64,000 nt of DNA from Planctomyces sp. SH-PL62 (GCA_945905295.1 CAMDPX010000001.1:105410-169409), one strand, 5' to 3'. Positions 44,647 to 54,691 are shown, counted from the stretch's first letter. Notes: generated from the letters alone by a model not told the origin. Program-made: numbers and translations.

Positions 44647-46641
44647 CTATTCCTTCGGTGACTCTTCTTCCTTGTCCGGAGCGGCGGGCTTCGCGGCTTC
44701 GGTGGCCGGAGCGGGTGGCATGAGGAGCGTCGGAGACGCGGTCGGCATCCCTTCCGAATCGGGTGAACCGACGCCGTCGATGAGCCACAGATCGTTCTCG
44801 CCAGCCAGAGCACCCCGTTCCAACTGCACGTTCTTTTGGGCGACGGCGTATTCGGCACGCGATTGGTGATAACGAATTTCGGATTCGACGACTCGGCGCT
44901 GAGCATCCAAGATGCGGTCGATATCGACCGGCAAGTCTCCGTCCACTTCGGCTTGCAGCGACAGCATCACCTCACGAGAAGCGATGTAGCGGTTGAGACT
45001 GTTTTGACACGACTCGAATGCGCGGACGGCATCGGACAGAGCGTTGCTCAAGTCATGAATGACTTCCCGTTCTTGCTCGCGATGAATGGCACGTTCGTGG
45101 CACAGGGCGAGTTCGGCGTTGGCCACGGCGGCATGACCTTGTCGGAAACCGATGGGCATCGAGAACTCCATCCCCAGCAACCATTCCTGATGGTCCAACG
45201 TGGCGAGATTGCCGATGGCGGAGACCGGCTGGCCACCGTTCTGCTGGCCCTTGTAGTCCAGCAGCTTGTCGCCGAAGCCTCGAATTCTATACCGGGCGAT
45301 GGCGTCTAATTGGGGCAGCAGGAAATTCTGAGCGGCCAGCAACTCCATCTCGCGGCGTTTCACCTTGAGCTGCTGCCGGCGCAGTTCCGGACGACGGGAT
45401 AACGCTTCCTGCATCACGACGTCCCAGTCGTAGATGACCTCGGCTTCGTCCGGATCTTGGGCGGGCCGCAACAGTGTGCCGTCGGTGATCGGCAGGCCGA
45501 TCATGAATCGCAAGCGACGTTCGGTGACTTGGACGCCGCCGTTGGCTCGCAGTGTGCCGCCCGTGCTGCCGTTGCGGGATTGAGTTCCTTGGAGCAACCG
45601 GCCGGAGAGCGAATCATCGACCTCTTGTTTGAAGCGATAGTATTGCTCGCGAGCTTGAGCTTCCTTCGAGGCGGAGACCTGCTGAGCCTCAACCTGAGCT
45701 TTGACTTTGCGCCAGGATTCGAGCGAGGCGTACATCGCTCGGCGCTTCGCGTCCAAGTCGCGATAAGCGTAGTACAAATCCCAATACACGTTGACCACGT
45801 TGCTGACATAGTCGCGAACCGAAATCTCGAAGTCGGTCTGCGTGATGTCGGCACTGACTCGCGCCACCAGAATTCCGTTGTAAAGCCCCGGTGCCCCGCT
45901 GGGGCCGGCGATGCGGTTGTACTGCAACCCAGCACCGAGCAGCAGTGGCTGCCGAGCTTCACCCTCCGTGTAATAGTTCCACGCACTGGGAAACAAGTTG
46001 CCGGGTGCGTTGTTGCCATCTTCATCCGAGACGTTGCGGAAGATGAGCAACGCACCGCTGGCCGTCCGTTTGGAAAGCTCGGTTTTGTACTCGTGGAAGT
46101 CTTGCTGGAACGTGTTGGTGCCGCCGGCAAAGAACGAGTTGTTGTAGATGCGATCGTTCTTGCTGAAGTTCACCGATCCCTTGAACTGCGCATCGAACGC
46201 GCTCAACGCGGCATGTGTTCCGAACCGCGGATCGGTCTGTTGCAGTCCCGGCGTGTAGCGAGTGCGAATCCCTTCCGGCGTGCGCAACATCGTCCCGCCG
46301 AGTTCTCGCAGGACTTGGGAATTCTCCAACGCAATCTGCAAGACTTCGCCGACGGTGATGTCACGGTACTGAATGTCGGAATTCTCACGCAGCGATTTCG
46401 TGGTGATCGGGGCGCTGGCATGGACCGCCTCATAGATTTCGGGAACAGGGTTCTCCGCTTCAGCCGTGATCGAATCGATCTCGCCCGTGCTGTTGCCCAC
46501 CGTCGTCTTGAGAGTGTCGTAGGTCGAACACCCAACGACGCCCGCGAACGCGGTCGAGAGCAGCAGCAACAACGCCGCTCGTCCAACCGCAAAGCGACGC
46601 GGCGTTGGTCCTGAACGGATTAAGAATTGTCTCGCCGACAT
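44647..46641 (-). CDS. TolC family outer membrane protein
   Basis: LSTAFAGVVGCSTYDTLKT; repeated alpha-barrel pattern; LGMEFSMPIGFRQGHAAVANAELALCHERAIHREQEREV. Confidence 0.85.
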   Translation of the reverse strand: MSARQFLIRSGPTPRRFAVGRAALLLLLSTAFAGVVGCSTYDTLKTTVGNSTGEIDSITAEAENPVPEIYEAVHASAPITTKSLRENSDIQYRDITVGEVLQIALENSQVLRELGGTMLRTPEGIRTRYTPGLQQTDPRFGTHAALSAFDAQFKGSVNFSKNDRIYNNSFFAGGTNTFQQDFHEYKTELSKRTASGALLIFRNVSDEDGNNAPGNLFPSAWNYYTEGEARQPLLLGAGLQYNRIAGPSGAPGLYNGILVARVSADITQTDFEISVRDYVSNVVNVYWDLYYAYRDLDAKRRAMYASLESWRKVKAQVEAQQVSASKEAQAREQYYRFKQEVDDSLSGRLLQGTQSRNGSTGGTLRANGGVQVTERRLRFMIGLPITDGTLLRPAQDPDEAEVIYDWDVVMQEALSRRPELRRQQLKVKRREMELLAAQNFLLPQLDAIARYRIRGFGDKLLDYKGQQNGGQPVSAIGNLATLDHQEWLLGMEFSMPIGFRQGHAAVANAELALCHERAIHREQEREVIHDLSNALSDAVRAFESCQNSLNRYIASREVMLSLQAEVDGDLPVDIDRILDAQRRVVESEIRYHQSRAEYAVAQKNVQLERGALAGENDLWLIDGVGSPDSEGMPTASPTLLMPPAPATEAAKPAAPDKEEESPKE

Positions 46642-46914
46642 CCTTGTCGTTCCCGGTGCTGGGGGGTGGTTTCTTCCGAGCGAATTCGCTCCAAATTCAA
46701 CAGACGCAATCTTGAGACACCACATCGCTGAGATGTCTCCCCCTAGTCATCGGCACTCGACTCTGCCGATGGGAGAGATTTTTCTGATTCTGCGGGTCGA
46801 AACGATCAATCAAACCTTTCCAGTGGCTCGACGGCGTCAGCCAGCCAATTTGCGGAAGATGGGCAAGCACGCGGGCCTGTCCGCACGACTGCGCACCTTC
46901 AGCAATCGTCTTTT

Positions 46915-47059
46915 GACAGGAAGATCTGGGACAGGAAGAGCAGCACGCTGTTAGTGCGGCTCTTGGATTCGACGGCCGCATCGAGAAAGAGGATGGAATC
47001 TGAACGCGGGTTGAACTCCTATTGCTCTGCAAGATTTTCCTGCCCTAAATCTTCCTGTC
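46915..47059. repeat. Spaced inverted repeat GACAGGAAGATYTRGGRCAGGAARA
   Basis: Left 46915-46939 GACAGGAAGATCTGGGACAGGAAGA; right 47034-47059, reverse complement GACAGGAAGATTTAGGGCAGGAAAAT. Confidence 0.8.
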
Positions 47060-47113
47060 CCAGATCCGTCCGCCGCTCGCATCCAGCATTCTAAAGGCTT
47101 ACCGTTCGGCCCC

Positions 47114-49045
47114 ATGACCTTCCCTAGCCAATCGGAATCTGTTGCCCGATCCGCGTCGTTGCTGGCGCGCGTCGATGGCCTGCTGGAACATGCCGAGACC
47201 CTGGCTCGGACAACCGTCGCGACGGGGGACTATTACCGGCAGGTGCTGGGCGAATTAGCCGACATTTTGGAAGCCGACAGCGTGGCGGTTTGGTCGGCTC
47301 GCGACGACAGCGTGTCGCTGCTCTTCGACACACGCCGTGACTTGGACCGAGATCGCGTCGCCCAATCGGTCGAACCCATCGGCCGCTTGGAAGCCGACCG
47401 AACCGTCCTCGTTCCGCCCGGAGCCGGTGGACGATTGCCGAACGCCCTGGGGTTCGCGCGGTGCATCGCCTGTGTTTCTGTGGCTCCATCGTTGCGATTG
47501 GCGCTCGATGTGCGATTGCCGCCGGCGGCTCAACGTGGCGAGAACATCGCAGACGTGGTCGCTGCGGTCGCCGCGATCGTGGTCGAATTTCATCGCGGCC
47601 GACAACTCGAGCGGATGTTCTCGCTCTCGGTCGAGCGAGATCACGTCGCCGCCTTGTGTCAGATCTTGCACACCACGTTGGATCGTCGCCGCATCGCGTT
47701 CGATCTGGCGAACGAAGGCGCGGCCGCGTTACGAGTCGATCGCGTCAGCGTGTTGCTGGCGGATGAATCCGGTTTCCGATTGGAAGCCGCGACCTCCGTC
47801 AACGAAATCAACCGCCGCGCGAACGCCAGCCGCGCGATCGAGCAGCTTGTGTTCGATGTTCGCCGCCAAGGAACCGCGTTGCCGTGGACATCCGCCGAAG
47901 AATCGCCGGAGGCGGCGAAAGCGTACCTCCAAGAATCCGGAGCGAACCGCGTCCGTGTCGAACCGCTTGGTGCAAAGCCCGGCTCGTGGGACGAAGCCTG
48001 CGGCGCGGTCGTGTTGGAATCGTTCAGCAATGCGCCGCTTCACCCAGATTTCGACGGTGTCACCGAGGTCTGCCGCCATGCCACAACCGCGCTGGCCAAC
48101 GCGGCGGCCCATGAGTCTCACGGGTTGCGAAGTCGGTTGTTGAGTTGGAGAGCATTAGCTCCCTCGCGCCGAGTCCGCACGATCGCGATGTCGATCGTCG
48201 GCGTCCTGCTCGCGCTGGCCCTCATCCCAACGGATTTTGAACTGGAGTCGCACGGTCAAGTTCAACCCGCCCGGCGGCGGCACATCTATGCTCCAGCCGA
48301 TGGTGTCATCCGACAGGTCTCCGTCAACAACGCCGCCACCGTGGGCGAAGGAGCGATGTTGGCGGTGATGCGGAATCCCGATCTGGATCTCGAAGAGCAG
48401 CGCATTCGCGGCGAGATCGCCACGAGCAATGCGCGGCTGGGGGCGATCAGAGCGACTCGCGTCGATCACGATCGGCGGCCGACATCGACGTCGGCTGGAC
48501 AACTCGCGGCGGAAGAGGAAGAACTCAAGCAAACGTTGGCCAGCCTGAGTCGCCAGCTCGAAATCGTGAACCGGCGCGTCGCCGAATTAACACTTCGCTC
48601 GCCAATCGCCGGACAAGTCGTCCGTTGGGATTTGATCCGCTCGCTGGAGTCGCGGCCGGTGCGGCAAGGCCAACTGCTGATGCAAGTCGTCGATCCGGCT
48701 GGGCCGTGGCAACTCGAACTGCGCATCCCCGACCGGCACGTCCGGCATGTCCTCGCCGCTCAAGCCGCCGCAAAAGACGCGAATCCATTGGCGGTTCGGT
48801 TTCTGTTCCGCATGTCGCCCAAGACGACTTACTCGGCAACTTTGGATGACGTGCATCTCGCCACCGATCTCGATCAAGACGGTGAGCTCTCCACGCTGGC
48901 CAAGGTCACGCTGAATCCGAAAAACATCCCCGACCTGCGGCCCGGTTCCAGCGTGATCGCCAAAATCAACTGCGGCCGGCGTTCGCTGGGTTACGTTTGG
49001 ATGCGCGAGTTGCTTGAATTCCTGCAATCCCGCGTCCTGTTCTGA
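47114..49045 (+). CDS. GAF-like domain + HlyD family periplasmic adaptor
   Basis: N-terminal GAF-like region; TM MSIVGVLLALALIP; FELESHGQVQPARRRHIYAPADGVIRQVSVNNAATVGEGAMLAVMRNPDL; LRSPIAGQVVRWDL. Confidence 0.88.
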   Translation: MTFPSQSESVARSASLLARVDGLLEHAETLARTTVATGDYYRQVLGELADILEADSVAVWSARDDSVSLLFDTRRDLDRDRVAQSVEPIGRLEADRTVLVPPGAGGRLPNALGFARCIACVSVAPSLRLALDVRLPPAAQRGENIADVVAAVAAIVVEFHRGRQLERMFSLSVERDHVAALCQILHTTLDRRRIAFDLANEGAAALRVDRVSVLLADESGFRLEAATSVNEINRRANASRAIEQLVFDVRRQGTALPWTSAEESPEAAKAYLQESGANRVRVEPLGAKPGSWDEACGAVVLESFSNAPLHPDFDGVTEVCRHATTALANAAAHESHGLRSRLLSWRALAPSRRVRTIAMSIVGVLLALALIPTDFELESHGQVQPARRRHIYAPADGVIRQVSVNNAATVGEGAMLAVMRNPDLDLEEQRIRGEIATSNARLGAIRATRVDHDRRPTSTSAGQLAAEEEELKQTLASLSRQLEIVNRRVAELTLRSPIAGQVVRWDLIRSLESRPVRQGQLLMQVVDPAGPWQLELRIPDRHVRHVLAAQAAAKDANPLAVRFLFRMSPKTTYSATLDDVHLATDLDQDGELSTLAKVTLNPKNIPDLRPGSSVIAKINCGRRSLGYVWMRELLEFLQSRVLF

Positions 49046-49104
49046 CCGGCCGAAAGCCGATTGCCGACGGCCGAAAGCCGTTATCACACCTTTTCAAAGC
49101 TACG

Positions 49105-49692
49105 ATGACTCCTAAGCAAAACATCCTCTCCGCCATTCGACGGCATCACTTGCCCGAAGCTCCACTGCCAAGCCTCGATCAATCCTGGATTCAATTCAGC
49201 GACGTGTGCGCACAATTCGCCTCGGTCTTGGAGTCAGTTGGTGGCCGAGCGGTCATGGTTGCCGATACGGCGACGTTGAACTCCGAGCTGTCTGCTTTGT
49301 CTGTATGGCGGGACGCGAAGAAGACGGTCTCGCTGGTCGAAGGAGTTCATGGCAACACGGACCTCGCACAGATCGACGACCCACACGCGACGGAAGACAT
49401 CGACTTCGCGATTCTCCCCGGTCAATTCGCCGTCGCCGAAAACGGAGCCGTGTGGATTACCGACGACGGCGTGAAGCAGCGGGCGATTTACTTCATCGCT
49501 CAGCATCTCGCGCTGGTGGTCTCGGCAAATGACATCGTGCCGAACATGCACGCAGCGTATCGTCGCCTGTCGTTCGGTCAGCCGCGCTTCGGAGCATTCA
49601 TCTCCGGCCCCTCCAAGACTGCCGACATCGAGCAGTCGCTCGTAATCGGCGCACACGGCCCACGCTCGATGACCGTGTTCGTTGTCGGCTGA
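49105..49692 (+). CDS. LUD domain (LutC/YkgG-like) protein
   Basis: FAILPGQFAVAENGAVWITDDGVKQRAIYFIAQHLALVV...FGAFISGPSKTADIEQSLVIGAHGPRSMTVFVV. Confidence 0.92.
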   Translation: MTPKQNILSAIRRHHLPEAPLPSLDQSWIQFSDVCAQFASVLESVGGRAVMVADTATLNSELSALSVWRDAKKTVSLVEGVHGNTDLAQIDDPHATEDIDFAILPGQFAVAENGAVWITDDGVKQRAIYFIAQHLALVVSANDIVPNMHAAYRRLSFGQPRFGAFISGPSKTADIEQSLVIGAHGPRSMTVFVVG

Positions 49693-49695
49693 AAT

Positions 49696-49776
49696 GTGGG
49701 GCACGTTTCCAACGTGCCCGTCCTGCACGCTCACGGGCACGGGCACGCTCACGGGCACGTTGAAAACGTGCCCCAC
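49696..49776. repeat. Palindrome GTGGGGCACGTTTCCAACGTGCCC ... GGGCACGTTGAAAACGTGCCCCAC
   Basis: Hairpins 49696-49719 and 49753-49776; central GCTCACGGGCAC tandem units. Confidence 0.88.
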
Positions 49777-49784
49777 GTGAGGCA

Positions 49785-51107
49785 TCACAGCAACTCGGAA
49801 ATCGGCTGGCCGCCTTCGGTCACGATCGGAATCGGTCGCCCTTGCGGATTGACCCAATGCGTCGCGAGGTCGATGCCCGCGTACTTGAACACCGTCGCGG
49901 CGAGATCTTGCGGACGCACGGGGCGATCCTTGATGTCGTAGCCGCGTGAGTCGGTGCTGCCGATCACCTGGCCGTGCTTCAGTCCGCCGCCGGCAAGGAT
50001 CATGCTCATGCAGTTCAGCCAGTGATCGCGGCCGGCATCCTTGGTCATGATCGGACCTCGGCCGAATTCGCCCATCATCAGCACAAGCGTCTTGTCGAGC
50101 AGTCCGCGCTGTTCGAGGTCCGTGACAAGGTGATAAATCGTGCGATCCACCGTCGGCAGAATCGGAGCGAGTCCTTTTTCGATGCCGCCCCAAGGCGGAA
50201 CGTTGTCGCCGTGGTTGTCGAAGTAGCCCCATCGCGCGCTGACCAACACGAACGTCACACCCGCCTCGACCAGCCTTCGCGCGAGCAGCGCCTTCTCGCC
50301 AACCGAATCGCGGCCGTAGGCGTCTCGCAATGAATCTTTTTCCTGGCTCAAGTCAAATGCTTTCGCGGCATGACCCGACGTGACGAGGTCCATCGCCTGA
50401 GCCGTGTAGCGATCGGCATTCGCCATCGTTTCGGTGCGATCGCGGTCGCGCAGGAGTTGATCAAATTGCCGACGCAACTCATCGCGATTGCCGAGCCGAT
50501 CCAACTGAATCCCCTGAGGTAGGGCGATTCGGCCGGCCAATTCGCCGCCGTCAACCGGAGCGAACTGCGAACCCATCTGCCCGGACTCCCAAACGTCCGC
50601 TTTCCAACTGGGAGCCAACCCGACAAACGCCGGCATGCGCGGATCGTTCGAGCCGCGAAACTTCGCGACCACCGAACCCATCGACGGATACCCGTCGCCG
50701 TCCCTGACCTTGTCCACCCGCCGAGCCAACGGGTTTCCCGCCTGCATCGTGATCGGCGTGTGATTGCTCGCCTTGCAATCGACCGACCGGATAATCGTCA
50801 GCTTATCCATGATCGAAGCTTGCTTCGGCAGATGTTCGGAGAGGCGGACCCCCGGCACGCACGACTCGATGGACGAGAACGGCCCCCGAATCTCGCGCGG
50901 CGCATCCGGTTTCGGATCCCACATGTCCAAATGACTAGGGCCACCAGAGAGCCAGAAGAGGATGATCGCTTTTCGATCCGACGCCTTGGCCGCTTCGTTC
51001 GCTCGCAACAACGCCGGCAGAGCCAGCCCACCGAAGCCGGTTAACCCTGTCTGAAGAAACCAGCGGCGCGAACCAATGCGAACAAGATCGTTCATCTTCT
51101 TCTCCAA
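49785..51107 (-). CDS. DUF1501 domain-containing protein
   Basis: GSRRWFLQTGLTGFGGLALPALL; AIILFWLSGGPSHLDMWDPKPDAP; GEFGRGPIMTKDAGRDHWLNCMSMILAGGG. Confidence 0.93.
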   Translation of the reverse strand: MEKKMNDLVRIGSRRWFLQTGLTGFGGLALPALLRANEAAKASDRKAIILFWLSGGPSHLDMWDPKPDAPREIRGPFSSIESCVPGVRLSEHLPKQASIMDKLTIIRSVDCKASNHTPITMQAGNPLARRVDKVRDGDGYPSMGSVVAKFRGSNDPRMPAFVGLAPSWKADVWESGQMGSQFAPVDGGELAGRIALPQGIQLDRLGNRDELRRQFDQLLRDRDRTETMANADRYTAQAMDLVTSGHAAKAFDLSQEKDSLRDAYGRDSVGEKALLARRLVEAGVTFVLVSARWGYFDNHGDNVPPWGGIEKGLAPILPTVDRTIYHLVTDLEQRGLLDKTLVLMMGEFGRGPIMTKDAGRDHWLNCMSMILAGGGLKHGQVIGSTDSRGYDIKDRPVRPQDLAATVFKYAGIDLATHWVNPQGRPIPIVTEGGQPISELL

Positions 51108-51116
51108 CCCAGAGTG

Positions 51117-52493
51117 TTAGATCAATTCGGCAATCGGAGCGCCTTCATCCAGCATCGGAACCGGGCGGCCAGCAAAGTCTTTGAATGAAGTCGCCGGGTC
51201 GATACCCATGACGTGATAGACCGTCGCGAGGATGTCAGCCGGTTTGAGTGCTCGTTCCACCGGGAACTCTGCTTTCGAATTGGTGGCTCCGACGACCACG
51301 CCGCCTTTGAGGCCGCCGCCGGCCATCATCACGGAGATGGCGTTGCCCCAGTGGTCTCGGCCGGGGATGGCGATGCCGGGTTGGCCGTTGTTGATCTTCG
51401 GTGTGCGACCGAACTCGCCCATCACGATGACGAGCGTGCGATCAAGAATGCCGCGGACGTCGAGGTCGTCGATCAAAGCGGCGACTGCGCGATCGACCGC
51501 TTCCAGTTTGCCGCCGTGGCCTTTTTCGATATTCGAGTGATCGTCCCAGTGCGGCATATCGACGGTGGCGAACGTCGTGCCTGCTTCGACCAAACGCCGA
51601 GCCATCAGCGTGTAGCGGCCCCACGGGTTGTTGCCGTATTTGTCGATCGCCTTCGGGTCTTCCAAGTCGAGATTAAACGCCTCGCGAGCCTTTCCGCCCA
51701 GCACCATCGAGAACGCATCTTGCTGATACCGATCGACCGTCTTCATCAAGCCCGATTGATCCGCCTGCCGCTCGATCTGGTCGAGTCCACTGAGCAACGA
51801 CTGTCGATCACAGGCGCGAGTCGCTTCCAACTTGCCGAAACTGTCCAGGCACTTCGGTCGTCCGATTTTGTTTTGAGAAGTGAAGTGCAAGTACTTCTGC
51901 TCGGTGTCGACATCGAATGGGTTGTACGCCGCTCCGAGATACGCGGCACCCATGTAGCCGGGGAAGAGGTACACGCTCTGAGCGGCGGGCAGTCCAACAT
52001 ACGCCGGCATTCCCGCAACGTTCGGGCCGCGCAGCTTCGAGATGTATGCGCCGAATCCCGGATACTTCTGAGGCAAGCTGGCCGCGTTCGAGCCGAACCG
52101 TCCGGTCAGCATCCAGTGAGCACCCGCGAAGTGATCGCCGTTGTCGTGATGCACCGAGCGGACGAACGCCATCTTGTCGGCGAGCTTCGCGTGCAGGGGT
52201 AACGTCTCCGAAACGATCATGCCCGGCACGTTGGTCTGCAACGCACCGAACGGCCCACGATAATCGGACGGCGCTTGCGGTTTTGGATCATAGGTCTCCA
52301 ATTGACTAGGACCACCATCCAGCCAGATCAAGATGACCGACTTGTCGTTCTTCTCCGCCGCGCCGTGTGCCCGCAACCGCAGCAAGTCGCCGAGTGTCAG
52401 GCCGGACAAGCCGAGGAATCCGGCTTTGATTGCTGTCCGGCGCGACATGCCTTGGCAGTTGCTGGTCGGTCGGGCGTGTTCGATGGTCAGCAT
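51117..52493 (-). CDS. DUF1501 domain-containing protein
   Basis: MSRRTAIKAGFLGLSGLTLGDLLRLRA; SVILIWLDGGPSQLETYDPKPQAP; GEFGRTPKINNGQPGIAIPGRDHWGNAISVMMAGGG. Confidence 0.93.
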   Translation of the reverse strand: MLTIEHARPTSNCQGMSRRTAIKAGFLGLSGLTLGDLLRLRAHGAAEKNDKSVILIWLDGGPSQLETYDPKPQAPSDYRGPFGALQTNVPGMIVSETLPLHAKLADKMAFVRSVHHDNGDHFAGAHWMLTGRFGSNAASLPQKYPGFGAYISKLRGPNVAGMPAYVGLPAAQSVYLFPGYMGAAYLGAAYNPFDVDTEQKYLHFTSQNKIGRPKCLDSFGKLEATRACDRQSLLSGLDQIERQADQSGLMKTVDRYQQDAFSMVLGGKAREAFNLDLEDPKAIDKYGNNPWGRYTLMARRLVEAGTTFATVDMPHWDDHSNIEKGHGGKLEAVDRAVAALIDDLDVRGILDRTLVIVMGEFGRTPKINNGQPGIAIPGRDHWGNAISVMMAGGGLKGGVVVGATNSKAEFPVERALKPADILATVYHVMGIDPATSFKDFAGRPVPMLDEGAPIAELI

Positions 52494-52513
52494 GAATGTC
52501 TCCACCCAAGTTC

Positions 52514-52563
52514 GTAGCTCGGACGCCCACGTCCAAGAGACCGGACGTGGGCGTCCGGTCTAC
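52514..52563. repeat. GTAG-hairpin-hairpin-CTAC element
   Basis: GTAG CTC GGACGCCCACGTCC aagagacc GGACGTGGGCGTCC GGT CTAC. Confidence 0.9.
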
Positions 52564-53158
52564 GGTTTCTATAACAACAAATTAGAAAGCCCCGATGCGA
52601 GGATCGGACGATATCGTTCCGACCTTGAGCCGGTCAACGAGGCCCTTCACTCGCAAGTTTTCAAGAATCCGAAATCGAACCTTTTCGATCCACTGGCTGC
52701 CGGCATATCAAAATCGTTCATCTCGGTCATCGCTGCGGCGGGAATGAGTGGTTTTCCGTGACCAAAAGAAACTGGATACTCGCGGAGCTTCTCGTTGACA
52801 AATCGTCGAGTGAATTGGAAATTGCTCGGCGTGTTGCGAAGGTTGGCCAAAGTCGTAAGACCAAGTTGAATTCTCAGACAAAAAGAAGATTCGCCTTCAT
52901 CTTGGCTTAAGGATTTCGCTCTTAACCTTCACAAGTCTGGAGAATTCATCGTCGGATGATTCCAAAACAAGCAGTGGTGCCTGCTTGGAGTTGGATTGCT
53001 GGTTGTCATCGAAGCGTGGTCCTTGACTGGCCGTGAGTAGATGTCGCACGATCCGTGCACTGGCGCTTTCAGTTTGAGACTACTTCCGTTGATTCGCACG
53101 GAATGATCTGTCAGTCACGTCACTTCGGTTACCTTTTCATTTCCCAAGAGGTGTAATC

Positions 53159-54253
53159 ATGAAATTGAGATTACGGTCGCGTCTGCGAGGATTCACGCTC
53201 ATCGAGCTGCTCGTCGTTATCGCGATCATTGCGGTTCTGATCGCGCTGCTGTTGCCGGCTGTCCAACAGGCCCGCGAAGCCGCGCGTCGTGCGGATTGCA
53301 AAAGCAAACTCAAACAGATCGGGTTGGCGGTTCATAACTATGAGCAGGCTTTTAAGGTGTTTCCGCCCGGAGACATCAATGCCAATCGCATTGCGGGAAT
53401 CACAGAGAATTCGACGGTTGCGACGACCAATCAAGCTGTCAAAAACCATGTTGTCACACTGACTCTTCTGCCTTATCTCGACCAGGCACCGCTCTTCAAG
53501 CAGTTCAATATGAATTTGGCGTCCGGACCAGCACTCCATGCCGGCAACACGGTTGGCATTGCCGGGGGATGGCCGAACGTAAATACGGGCCTGCGCGACA
53601 AAGCTCTTTCGGTCTACCTGTGTGCTTCGGACGACGTCGGCAACTCCTTGTTTAGTGACGCCGAGGTTCAGCACTACAACACGGGCGGAAGTGTCGGCCG
53701 CACCAACTATCTGCCGTGTGGCGGCAGCCGAGGTTGGAGTACCAATTCGGCATACCCAGTGCGAAACGGCAACCGTACGCTGCCGAATGAAATGACCAAT
53801 ATTCAAGACTTTGGCTGCTTTGGCCATAACGGTGCCGCGACGATTGCGACGATCAAAGACGGGACGTCCAACGTGACCATGTTCGGCGAGGCTCGCCAGG
53901 GGATTGGAACGAATACGGTTAAGGGGATCGTCAATGTCGATCACTCCGCGGCCTGGAGCTGCTATACGTGGATCAGCAACTTCATTTCAGTGCATCCGAA
54001 CGCGACCGCGGGCGGGCACTGCGATAACCGCCGGTATCACATCAATGGACCCCGAGACACCGCCGGATTGGCTGGCTGTGGTGCGACGACGCTTGTGAGT
54101 CATCATGGTGGTACTGCGACGAGCGCCCATACCGGCGGCGCGCATTTCGTCATGGCGGATGGAGCGGTGAGATTCATCAGTGAATCCATTGATCACAGCC
54201 TCTACGGGCTGATCAATTTTGCGGCCGATGGTAGACCCGTTGGTAACTTCTAA
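53159..54253 (+). CDS. DUF1559 domain protein with type IV pilin-like N-terminus
   Basis: [71 protein letters not shown]. Confidence 0.95.
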   Translation: MKLRLRSRLRGFTLIELLVVIAIIAVLIALLLPAVQQAREAARRADCKSKLKQIGLAVHNYEQAFKVFPPGDINANRIAGITENSTVATTNQAVKNHVVTLTLLPYLDQAPLFKQFNMNLASGPALHAGNTVGIAGGWPNVNTGLRDKALSVYLCASDDVGNSLFSDAEVQHYNTGGSVGRTNYLPCGGSRGWSTNSAYPVRNGNRTLPNEMTNIQDFGCFGHNGAATIATIKDGTSNVTMFGEARQGIGTNTVKGIVNVDHSAAWSCYTWISNFISVHPNATAGGHCDNRRYHINGPRDTAGLAGCGATTLVSHHGGTATSAHTGGAHFVMADGAVRFISESIDHSLYGLINFAADGRPVGNF

Positions 54254-54284
54254 GCACTCAACAGAATCCGAGTTTTGTTTGCAG

Positions 54285-54313
54285 CGCTGGCGTCTTCGTG
54301 TGAGACGCCAGCG
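54285..54313 (+). terminator. Hairpin terminator after DUF1559 gene
   Basis: cgctggcgtcttcgtgtgagacgccagcg then tttcttg. Confidence 0.75.
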
Positions 54314-54391
54314 TTTCTTGTCGGTGGGTCAAAAAGTTTTCGTCACCCATCTCAGAAGCCCTTACGATTCGTGGCCCCAAGGAGCGAAATT

Positions 54392-54601
54392 ATGCGAATG
54401 GGAAAAATGTTGCGGTTCCTGATGCTGCCGTTAGTCCTCTTGAGTTTGACTCTCATGATGTCGGGTTGCGGAGGAGGGGGAGGAGGAGGCAAAGATGCGG
54501 GGGTGTCACTTCCGCCAGCCCAAGATACAACGCTGGATCCGTCAAAGGACTCCACGATGACTGGTGGCGCCGATCCGAATGCCCCAGCGATCCCGAAATG
54601 A
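54392..54601 (+). CDS. Small predicted lipoprotein
   Basis: MRMGKMLRFLMLPLVLLSLTLMMSGCGGGGGGGKDAG; lipobox-like SGC. Confidence 0.8.
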   Translation: MRMGKMLRFLMLPLVLLSLTLMMSGCGGGGGGGKDAGVSLPPAQDTTLDPSKDSTMTGGADPNAPAIPK

Positions 54602-54691
54602 TCGCGATCCGAGCAACCGTGATGCCTTGCGCATCAAGTGCGGTGAGAGTTTGAAATACGCTTGGCCAACGAGCCGCGAAAAGTGAAATAA

